A stretch of DNA of 64,000 nucleotides from contig CANXME010000532.1 of assembly GCA_948144175.1 (NCBI GenBank), forward strand, positions 2,049,001-2,113,000, written 5' to 3'. The translations under genes were made by a program, and so were the position numbers. Source of the DNA: Closterium sp. NIES-65 (Eukaryota; Streptophyta; Zygnematophyceae; Desmidiales; Closteriaceae). The notes beneath the pieces are model-generated. The model was not told the origin of the DNA and did not search any database. It saw only the letters and a program-made list of their open reading frames with translations. This document shows positions 1 through 10,100 of this stretch, piece by piece; within the stretch, counting starts at the first letter, position 1; each line of letters opens with the position of its first letter.

Positions 1-3000
1 ACTGAGTCAGGGTAATGGTGCGCTGTGCTCTGTCCCGGGTGATCTGCAAGCCAAGGTAGCTGCGCAGTTCACCAAGGTCTGTGCACGTGTGTCTCTTCTG
101 CAGCTCAGACTTCACGTGGGCGAGTCAAGCAGTGTCAGCAGTGGCAAAGACCAGGTCGTCGACGTACACGAGGATGTAGATCCGCGGCAAAGAGGTGTCG
201 GTGCGTAGATACAGCGACGGGTCGGCTGTAGAAGGAGCAAACCCAAGAGCTACAAGTGTAGTCCTCAGTGTGTCGTGCCACTCACGGGGAGCCTGGCGGA
301 GACCGTAGACTGGTCGTCGGAGGCTCCACTGGGTGCCAGGAGGAAACGACCCAGTGAAGCCAGGAGGGCGGCGCAGCCAGATCTCCTCGTGCAGGCTGCC
401 TTGCAGGAAAGCAGTGCTGAAGTCAAGAGAGTGAAGCTTGTAGTCGCGCTGAGCGGCTATGTGCAGCAGCACCCGAAGAGTGGTCATCTTCGGGGTGGGA
501 GAGAAGGTCTGAAAGTAGTCAACTCCCTGCCGCTGACTGAAGCCTCGAGCCACGTAACGCGCCTTGAAGACAGGCGGAGAGCCCGGCGGCCGCTTCACCC
601 TGAAAATCCACTTCCCACTGACGATGTTCGCCCCAGGTGGGGGAACCTCGTCGACGTAGGTGCCTGTGGACTTCCAAGAAGCCATCTCTGCGTCCATGGC
701 CGACTGCCACTGAGAGGAGTAGGGACCCTCGATCGCCTCAGCGTACGATCGAGGAGTCGGGATGTCTGGTGCATCCGGGTCTCCCTCAGGGGCAATCAGC
801 GTGGACACGAGATGGGGCAAAGCAGTCGCAAAGCACTGGAACTCCTCTAGCCTGTCCTCAAGGACGTCCGTGCTAAGAGCACACTCACCCCCGACGGACG
901 GAGGACAGACAGACTCAGACTCAGCAACAAGACTGGCAGCGTAGTCTAGACGACAGCAAGCAGCGAAGTCGACAAGCTCAGCAACGAGAGCAGACGCAGC
1001 AGCAGACTCAAAGGAAGGGTCAGTGACGACAGTAGCAAGAAGGCGCGTGACCGAAGGACTAGCAGCACGAAGGGAGTCAGACTCCGGGTCAGCAAGAGAA
1101 GGAAGAGAGGACTCTGGAGGAGACGGCAACGGGACACGCAGAGGAGCAGTGGAAGGACGCAGTGCCATCTGGTGTGTGCCGGGGACCACAGGAGGACGCG
1201 GACGTGCAGTACGACCACTAGTGCGAGCAGCACGAACACGTGACGCGGGACGAGACGCAGGCTCACGACGCTCAGCAAGACCTTCAGTAGGACCAATGTA
1301 GGGAGAAAGAGCAGGTAGAGGGGAGGCGGGCGGTAACTGTGACTGCGACTGGACAGGCGGTGGACACTCTAGGGGAGGATCAGGACCAGTAGAGGGCGGG
1401 AGACCAAGAACCTGCTCCAGGAGCGGAACGAAGTACGGCCTCGGCCGCGCAGCGCCTCTAGAACCAGCAAGTACGGCACCAGTACCCCCAGCGGCAGCAC
1501 CTGCGCCAGCAGAACCTCTAGCTCCAACAGCGCCAACTCCAGAACCCTCAGAAGCACCAGCGCTAGCAGCATCGCCAGCGCCAACACCCTTAGCAGCTCC
1601 AGCTCCAGCAGCACCAACTCCGGTAGGACCGTCAGCACCAGCTGCCTCAGCAGCACCCCCAGACGCACCAGCACCAGGAGAAACACCAGCGCCAACACCC
1701 CCAGCAGCTCCAGCTCAAGCAGCACCAACTCCAGTAGGACCGTCAGCACCAGCTGCCTCAGCAGCACCCCTAGACGCACCAGCACCAGTAGAAACACCAG
1801 CGCCAACACTCCCTGCAGCTCCAGCTCCAGCAGCACCAACTCCAGTAGGACCGTCAGCACCAGCTGCCTCAGCAGCACCCCCTGACGCCTAGCACCAGTA
1901 GAAACACCAGCGCCAACACCCCCAGCAGCTCCAGCTCCAGCAGCACCAACTCCTGTAGGACCGTCAGCACCAGCTGCCTCAGCAGCACCCCCAGACGCAC
2001 CAGCACCAGTAGAAACACCAGCGTCAACACCCCCAGACTCAGCAGCACGTCTCTAGCGGCGGGCGAACCACACGCGCAGCTCCTGTGGAGAGAGCGGCTC
2101 CCGCCTCGACGAAGTACCACCGGCGGCCACACAAGCAGACCTCGCACCCCCAGGCTCCGCACCCCCAGACTCAGCACCCCCAGGCTCAGCACCCCCAGGC
2201 TCAGCACCCCCAGACTCAGCACCCCCAGACCCAGCACCCGTAGACCCGGCACCCGCAGGCTCAACACCTCTAGCAGCACCAGAGTCTACGGCTACCTCGA
2301 CAGGCTCGACTGCGTCTACCTGGGACACACCTGAAGGGGCAGGACCCTGAGGAGGGAGGGGGTCTACCTGAGTAGCACCTGGCGCAAGGAAGAGCGGCGG
2401 CGGGGGGAGGGGCGCAGTGCGGTAGGGGAAGAGACGGTAGTAAGTCACCGACTCGTCAAAGGTGACGTCCTGGGAGGACAGAACACGGCGCGTGGTAGGG
2501 TGGTAAAACTGCCACCCAGGCGCGTTAGGGGAGAAGCCAAGGAAGACGCAAGGAACAGCACGGGGGGACAGCTTGTCCGCAGAGAAGTCGCGGACAATCG
2601 CCCGAGATCCCCAGACCCGAAACGCAGACGCATCGCCAACCTTCCCTGTCCACCGCAAGGCGGGGGAGGTCTTTGGCAAGGAGACCCGGGGCTGAAGGTT
2701 GAGCTGATGCGCGGCGTACTGAACCGCAAACGGCCACAGAAAATGGGGGGCAGCCGCATGCATCATGGACGTACGCGCGACGTCCATGACCATGCCAATG
2801 CGGGGCTCAGCAATCCCGTTTTGCTGTGGAGGTCTGGCGGATGCCCTATACCCGACAGAAGGCTCCCAGACGGGCAGAGGAAAACTCCCCTTCTCTGTCC
2901 GAGTGCAGACGCAAAACAGGAAAGTCCGAGCCGAAACTCTCTCTGAGCTGGAGAGGAGCTGCGCGGATCCAGTCGATCAACACCTCAGTGACGTCACCCT

Positions 3001-5339
3001 TGCTGCGCAAGGGGAAGACTGTGGTGTAACGCGAGTAGTCGTCAACGACCAGCAGAAAGTACTGCTCTCTCCCCTGCCCACTGACGCGGGCTGGGCCCCA
3101 CACGTCCATGTGTAGAGTCTGCAGCCGAGCCTCTGTCGGAGGAGACTCGGAGGAGTGAGGGGCGGCGCGCTGTCGCCCCTCGAGGCAGGGCACGCAGGTA
3201 GGGCCAGGCCCAGGAGGAAGGGGAGGGAGAGACCAAGGAAGACCAGAGACAAGGACACGGGAGGCCATGCCTCGGAGACGAGGCAAGGAGGGGTGACCAA
3301 GGCGGTGGTGCCAAAGGAGAGTCTGGTGGGACAGCAGACGACACGAGCGGGGGGCAGACTCAGGACCAGACCTGGACGCTGCAGCAAACACCTGACTCGA
3401 CGTAGCTACCTGGGCAGACTCAGCAGTAGGAGGAGACTCAGCAGTAAGGGTGTACAGGCTCGACCCTGGCCGACGGGTAAACGTGGCCAAGTGTCGGCCT
3501 GTCCGAGCACACCTTCAGTGGGTCACTCGCTGACTCGTAGGAGTGAACTGGTCAACCCCTCGATCCTGTAGGTCCGCTCCACTCACCAAGTTCGTAGAGA
3601 ACGAGGGGAGGTAGAGACCAGACAGGGTGGCAGAGGGGGCTGCAGGGCACGGAAGGACAGTGGAGAAGCTAGCAAGGACAGGACCCCCAGAGGGGTCTTC
3701 TAGGGAGACTGCAACCGGCCGACTAAGCGGCGTAAGAGTGGTGCGGTCTCGAAAGAAGGAGCGGGACGCACCCGAGTCCAGGGTGAAGGTGTGGAAGGCC
3801 TGAGCCGACGTAGTACCTGAGAGAGCAGACTCACCAGCACCTGGGGCGGCACACGCACTAGCACCTAGAGCAGCACTCTCACCAGCACCTAGCGCAGCAG
3901 CCTCCATGCCCGGGTCAGGCGGTACACACATGTAACAGGCACCCCCAACACTATCAGCAACAGCATACATGGCAGCAAGAATAGCATCAAAGTCAAGGTA
4001 AAAGATAGCAACCCCGGCCTTAGCCAGATCTCCCCAGCGAGGGATCTCTGATGCCTCAGGGAACTGGCGACGCCACGCGTCCGTCAGGCGACCAAAGCAG
4101 CGCTGGGTGGAGTGCGGACCCCCGCACTGCTCACCAGTGCGGTCGCCGGTACGGAGAACGTAAGAGCGGGGACCAAAACCCCCACCGCGCTGGCGTGCAG
4201 TGTACCACTCACAAAGCTGCTGAGGGGACAGGGTCACACCACTCCGCTGCTGCTGCTGGCGCTGACCACCACCGGCGCCACTCCTCGACGCAGAGTCGCG
4301 ACTCGCTCCACCACCGTCGCCTCCGCCGCCGCCGCCGCCTCCGCCGCCTCCTCCACCTCCGCTTCCTCCACTACCTCCGCCGCCTCCGCTCCCTCTACCA
4401 CCTCCACCGCCTCCGCCGCCTCCATTGCTGCCGCCGCCGCCGCCACCCCCAGCACCACTCCCACCACCACCCCCACTCCCTCCACCGCCTCCACCACCAC
4501 CTCCACCGCCCCCTCCCCTCCTCCAGTGCCCTTGCCCCCCTTGCCCTTGCCGGTGCGGCGTCTCCCGCTCGGGGCAGACGCAGCGCCGACCGACTCGAAA
4601 CCAACGAGGTCGGCCGCAGCAGCAGAGGCAACAGAGGGCAAGAGGGGGGAGGGAGAACACCCCTCAAAGACGGGGGTGCGAGGGTCACCACGAGAGGCTC
4701 CTACAGCGACTATGCTCTTCTCTATCACTAGGAGGGCCTTCTCGAGGAGGTCAACGGTTAGAGTGGTGGGGCAAACAGAGAGGAAGTGGTCCCTAACTAC
4801 ACGGAGAGAGTCAGGGAGACAGGTGACTATGTAGTAGAGGGTGATGTACATGGGGGGGGGGGGTTCTTGGAGCAGAACTCAGCAGGAAGCGCAGCGCGGT
4901 AGCGAGTGTCACTAGTGCGGGGGTGCGTTATGAGGTCAGCGACAGTGGGAAAGGCAGCAAGGTCAGGGAAGAGGTACGGTAGCATGAGGCGGCTCAGTGC
5001 AGCAGTGGCAGGGGAAGAGTAGCGTGCAACTACACCGTCGTACAAGGTCTGAGCACTGTTGTACTGGCTAAAGTGTGCACGCTGAGTGGTCGGTAAGTGG
5101 CGGCGCACAGCAAGGCGAGCAGCAGCGTCACGTGTGGCCCAATGTGAGCGAACAGTGGCGTCAGCATCAGCAGCAGGGGCAGGGGAGGCAGCAGAAGTGA
5201 GGTCAAACAGGGAGAGGCCATCTGCCCTATCGCACTGTAGGAAAAGCTGCAGATCATCTACCCATACCTCAAAGTCCACTGCCCGACCCTCACCATCAAA
5301 GGTGAGAACGCTAGGGGAAGCCATAACAGCAGGAGGCAG

Positions 5340-6235
5340 GGCAGTGCAGTGGCAGAAATTGTGCTCTTACCAGGTAGGTGGAGCGATCGGGCTGCTCGGC
5401 GGCTCGGCTGTCGAGCGACTCGGCTGCAGGGCGGCTCGGCTGCTGGGCGGCTCGGCTGCTGGTGTTGGGCGGCTCGGTTGTCGGGCGGCTCGGCTGCTGG
5501 ACGGCTCGGCTGCTGGGCGGCTCGGCTGCACGGTGCTGGGCGGCTCGGCTGTCGGGCGGCTCGGCTGTTGGGCAGCTCGGGAGGTCGGGCGGCTCAGGTG
5601 GCCTGCGGTTCGGCTGCTCGGCGTTGCGGGCGCTGGGAGGCGGGGTCGCAGGTGGTGGCGAGGTCGCAGGTGGCGGCGGGCCGCAAGGGTGGGCGGGGCC
5701 GCGGTGGCGACGGGGCCGAAGTGGGGCCTAAGTGGGGCCGTAGAGGGGCCGACGGGGCCGAAGTGGGGCCGTAGCGGGGCCGCAGCATGGCCTAAGCGGG
5801 GCCGAAGCGGGGCCGTAGCGGGGCCTAAGCGGGGCCGTAGCAGGGTCGTAGCGGGGCCGTAGCGGGGCCGACGGGGCCGTAGCGGGGCCGTAGCGGGGCC
5901 GACGGGGCCGACGGGGCCGTAGCGGGGCCGTAGCGGGGCCGTAGCGGGGCCTATGCGGGGCCGAAGCGGGGCCGACGGGGCCTAAGCGGGGCCGTAGCGG
6001 GGCCGACGGGGCCGACGGGGCCGTAGCGGGCCCGTAGCGGGGCCTAAGCGGGGCCGTAGCGGGGCCGATGGGGCCTAATCGGGGCCGTAGCGGGGCCGTA
6101 GCGGCCTAAGCGAGGCCGTAGAGGGCGGCTTGAGGGGCAGTAAGGGCGGCCAATAGGGGCCACTAAGGCGGCTCGAGGCGTTACTCGGGTTAGGAGCTAA
6201 GCGCGCTCCGGGCAGGGAAGGAAAAAAAAGTTTGT
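5340..6235 (-). repeat. GC-rich leader minisatellite of copia A
   Basis: This region lies between the primer site and gag. Two sub-arrays are visible on the plus strand. About 5,375-5,600 is built of roughly 15-16-bp units such as CTGGGCGGCTCGGCTG. About 5,690-6,130 is built of an 11-bp unit CGGGGCCGTAG with CGGGGCCGAC and CGGGGCCTAAG variants. In element sense the shared motif is CGGCCCC. Long open frames cross the array because the repeats lack stop codons; they look like translations of the repeat, not genes. Confidence 0.88.
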
Positions 6236-6281
6236 GGTGGGCCCTAGGCAGTATTCCCACTCGGGAACCTGCTCGATACCA

Positions 6282-6460
6282 TGACGATAAGTGAGAATGG
6301 AATGAATGCACTATGAAACAGTTGGGTACAAGTACTAACCCTAATTGGGTTGTACCCCTTGTGGGCTACCCCACTACAGCCTACACAAATGTATAAGCTA
6401 TAATGTTGTGGGCTACCCCACTACAGCCTACACAAATGTATAAGCTATAATGTTCTGACA
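6282..6460 (-). repeat. 5' LTR of copia A, with an internal 47-bp tandem duplication
   Basis: Read in element orientation, this LTR starts TGTCAG and ends CGTCA, directly followed by the primer site. It contains two exact 47-bp copies side by side (6,361-6,407 and 6,408-6,454), each with the family core of the type TAGGCTGTAGTGGGGTAG. Without the duplication its length would be about 132 bp, matching the other members (116-128 bp). The partner LTR is outside the window, so no age can be given. Confidence 0.85.
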
Positions 6461-6558
6461 GCTATAGTGTGGTAGCACATATGGGGTACAACACATTTCT
6501 AGGGTTTGTACTTGTACCCAACTTTCCCTTAGTCATTCTCATTCCTCGTTTCTTATCA
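6461..6558 (+). repeat. 5' LTR of copia B (outer end missing)
   Basis: This 98-bp segment matches the inner part of the 3' LTR at 13,626-13,753 with one visible difference. It ends in TATCA and is followed at once by the primer site TGGTATCGAGCAGG. The outermost 30 or so bases of the LTR are absent, and the sequence runs straight into the LTR start of element A. Confidence 0.88.
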
Positions 6559-6599
6559 TGGTATCGAGCAGGTTCCCTAGTGGGAACGCTTCCTAGGGC

Positions 6600-7140
6600 C
6601 CACCACGATATATTTTTTTTTTCCTGCCCTGAGCGCGCTTCGCTCCTGCCCGAGTCGCGCCCCGTGTGCCCTCCCTACCGTCGCGCCCTCTCACGGCCCC
6701 TTCGCGTCGCCCTTAGCGGCCCCTCTCACGGCCCATCGCGCCGCCCTTACGACCCCTCGCGCCGCCCATACGGCCCCTCGCGGCGCTCTTACGGCCCCTA
6801 ACGGCCCCTCGCGCCGCCCTTACGGCCCCTTACGGCCCCTCGCGCCGCCCGTCGGCCCCTAGCGCCGCCCTTACGGCCCCTTAAGGCCCCTCGCGCCGCC
6901 CGTCGGCCCTCTACGCCGCCCTTAACGGCCCCTTACGGCCCCTCGCGCGGCCCCTTCCGGCCCCTCGCGGCGCCCTTACGGCCCCTTACGGCCCCTTGCG
7001 CCGCCCTTTGCGGCCCCTCGCGGCCTCTTTACGGCCCGTCGCCGCCCTCCGCGGCACCTCGTGCCGCCCTTCACGGCCCCTTCGCCGCCCTTCGCAGCCT
7101 CTTGCGGCCCTGTCGCCGCCCTTCGCGGCCCGCCGTCACC
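6600..7140 (+). repeat. GC-rich leader minisatellite of copia B
   Basis: Degenerate 11- and 22-bp units of the type CGGCCCCTCGCGCCGCCCTT run from about 6,690 to 7,130 between primer site and gag. They are followed by a CAG/CCG-rich stretch (7,140-7,260). The motif CGGCCCCT is shared in element sense with the leaders of A, C, D and E, but unit length and order differ. No gene is visible here. Confidence 0.85.
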
Positions 7141-10100
7141 GCCCTTGCAGCACCAGCCGCCGCAGTCCCTACAACAGAAGCTGCCGCCGTCCCTACAGCA
7201 GCAGCCGCCGCCGTCCCTGCAGCAGCAGCTGCCGCCGTCCCTGCATCGAAAGCCGCAGCTGCCGTAGCCGTGACCAGTAGCAGCCGCCGCCACCTCCCTC
7301 GGGGTCGCAGCTGCCGGTTCGCCTCGGCCCTAACGGCGTGCCTGGGCCCTTCCTGCGCGCCTCGACCCGTCCCTGCCGGTCAGCCTCGGCCCTGCCCCAC
7401 CACTTGCGGCTCTCTGCTCTGGTAAGAGTGTCGCTGCACTGCGCTGTCACTGCTGCCACTACTGCTCCTGCTGCCACTGCTGCCACTACTGCAACTGCTG
7501 CCACTACTGCCACTGCTGCAATCGCTACCCCCAGTGTCCTTACCTTCAATGCTGAGGGCCGTGCTATTGACTTTGAGGTCTGGGTCGATGACCTCCAGCT
7601 GTTCCTACAGTGCGATAGGGCAGACGCACTCTCTCTGTTCGATCTCACCTCTGGTGTCTCTTCTGCCCCGCCTGCTACTGCTGACAGCACTCTTCGCTCA
7701 TAGTGGGCCACACGCGAGGCTGCTGCTCGCCTTGTTGTGCGTCGCCACTTACCGACCACTGAGCGTGCGCACTTAAGCCAGTACAAGAGTGCTAAGACCT
7801 TGTACGACACAGTAGTTGCACGCTACTCTTCCCCTGCCACTGCTGCGCTTAGCCGCCTCATGCTGCCGTACCTGTTCCCTGACCTTGCTGCCTTTCCCAT
7901 AGTCGCTGATCTCATTACGCACCTTCGCACTAGTGACATTCGCTACCGCGCTGCGCTTCCTGCTGAGTTCTGTGCCAAGAACCCCCCCCCCCCCATGTAC
8001 ATCACCCTCTACTACATAGTCACCCGCCTCCCTCACTCCCTTTGCTTAGTCAGGGACCACTTCCTCTCAGTTTGCCCCACCACACTCACCGTTGACCTCC
8101 TCGAGGAGCGTCTCCTAGCAGCAGAGAAGAGCATAGTCGCTGTAGGAGCCTCTCGTGGTAACCCTCGCACCCCCGTCTTTGAGGGATGTTCCCCCTCCCC
8201 CCTCTTGCCCTCTGTTGCTTCTGCTGCTGCGGCCGACCTCGTTGGTTTCGAGTCGGTCGGCGCTGCGTCTGCCCCTAGCAGGAGACGCCGCACCGGCAAG
8301 GGCAAGGGGGGCAAGGGCGCTGGGGGGGCTGGCGGGGGCGGTGGAGGTGGTGGTGGAGGCAGTGGAGGGGGTGGGGGTGGTGGTGGGAGTGGTGGCGGGG
8401 GTGGAGGTGTTGGTGCCAGCAGTGGAGGCGGTGGAGGCGGCGGCGGTGGCGGAGGGAGCGGAGGCGGCGGAGGTGGTGGAGGCGGCGGAGGTGGCGGAGG
8501 TGGCCGAGGCGGCGGCGGCGGCGGTGGAGCTGGTCGTGGCTCTGCGCAGAGGAGTGGCTCCGGTGGTGGTCCGCGCCAGCAGCAGCAGCGCAGTCGTGAG
8601 ACCATGTCCCCTCAGCAACTTCGTGAGTTGTACGCTGCGCGTCAGCGCGGTGGAGGTACTGGTCCCTGCACCTACGTCCTCCGTACCGGCGACCGCGCTG
8701 GTGAGCAGTGCGGGGGCCCGGACTCCACCCAGCGGTGCTTCGGCCGCCTGACGGACGCGTGGCATCACCAGTTCCCTAGGGCCTCTGAGATCCCTCGCTA
8801 GGGAGAGCTGTCTAGGGCGGGGTTGCTATCTTTGATCTTGATTATGATGCTATTCTTGCTGCCATGTATGCTGTGTCTGATAGTGTTGAGGGTGACTGTT
8901 TCCTGTGTGTTCCGCCTGACCCGGGCATTGAGACTGCTGCTCTAGGTGCTGGTGAGGCTGCTACTCTAGGTGCTAGTGCGTCTGCTGCCCCAGGTGCTGG
9001 TGAGTCTGCTCTCTCAGGTACTACGTCGACTCAGGCCTTACACACCTTCACCCTTGACTCGGGTGCTTCCCGCTCCTTCTTTCGAGACCGCACCACGCTT
9101 ACGCCGATTAGTCGGCCGGTTGCAGTCTCCCTGGCGGACCCCTCTGGGGGTCCTGTCCTTGCTAGCTTCTCCACTGTCTTACCGTGCCCGGCAGCCCCCT
9201 CTGGCACCCTGTCCGGTCTCTACCTCTCCTCATTCTCTACGAACTTGGTGAGTGGAGCTAACCTACAAGATAGGGGGGTTGACCAGTTCACTCCTGCAAG
9301 TCAGCGAGTGACCCACTGCACGTGTGCTCGGACAGGCCGACACTTGGCCACGTTTACCCGTCGGCTAGGGTCGAGCCTGTACACCCTCACTACTGAGTCT
9401 CCTCGGCCTGCTGAGTCTAGTCAGGTAGCTGCGTCGAGTCAGGTGTTCGCTGCAGCGTCCAGGTCTAGTCCTGTGTTTGCTCCCTGCTCGTGTCGTCTCC
9501 TGTCTCACCAGACTCTCCTTTGGCACCACCGCCTTGGTCACCCCTCCCTGCCTCGTCTCCGAGGCATGGCCTCCCATGTCCTTGTCTTTGGTCTTCCCCG
9601 GTCTCTCCCTCCCCTACCTCCGGGGCCTGCCCCTACCTGCGTCCCCTGCGTCGAGGGGCGCCAGCGCGCCGCCCCTCACTCCTCCGAGTTTCCCCCGACA
9701 GAGGCTCCGTTGCAGACTCTTCACATGGACGTGTGGGGCCCCGCCCGCGTTCGTGGCCAGGGGCACGAGCGTTATTTCCTGTTGGTGGTTGACGACTTCT
9801 CGCGTTACACCATAGTCTTCCCCTTGCGCAGCAAGGGCGACGTCACTGAGTTGTTGATCCGCTGGATCCGCGCAACACGTCTCCAGCTCAGAGAGAGTTT
9901 CGGCTCGGACTTTCCTGTTCTGCGTCAGCACTCCGACAGAGGCGGGGAGTTAGACCTTCACGCTTCCGGCCTCTCCACAGCAAAATGGGATTGCTGAGCG
10001 CCGCATTGGCATGGTCATGGACGTCGCTCGTACGTCCATGATATATGCAGCTGCGCCCCATTTTTTGTGGCCGTTTGCGGTTCAGTACGCAGCGCATAAG

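Larger units (their letters stand above)
1..6460 (-). mobile_element. Copia element A (short-LTR family), 3' end beyond the window
   Basis: Ty1/copia LTR retrotransposon on the minus strand; its 3' end, with the rest of reverse transcriptase and RNase H, lies left of base 1. Parts in element order are: 5' LTR (6,282-6,460), primer site (6,268-6,281), GC-rich leader array, gag from the ATG at 5,324, a polyglycine tract, a Cys finger near 4,090-4,180, protease with the DSGAS motif near 3,770, the pre-integrase HHRLGHP motif near 3,300, integrase from HMDVWGP near 3,105, a GGAEP-type spacer at 2,140-2,290, and reverse transcriptase from about 1,190 down, including the YVDDLVF catalytic motif. 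The order PR-IN-RT is diagnostic of copia. The copy is broken, with several breaks in the coding region. It stands head to head with element B. Confidence 0.93.

Noticed and set aside
5086-5862. Apparent 258-codon plus-strand gene (Gly/Arg/Ala/Leu repeats).
   Set aside because: It is antisense to gag and the leader array of copia A; the composition follows the repeat.
5690-6130. CRISPR-like regular repeats.
   Set aside because: Units are only 11 bp with no unique spacers; a eukaryotic minisatellite.
8033-8605. Proline-rich frame antisense to gag of B, and similar ones at 20,400-20,894 and 41,653-42,249.
   Set aside because: They are mirror images of polyglycine codons on the other strand; no independent support.
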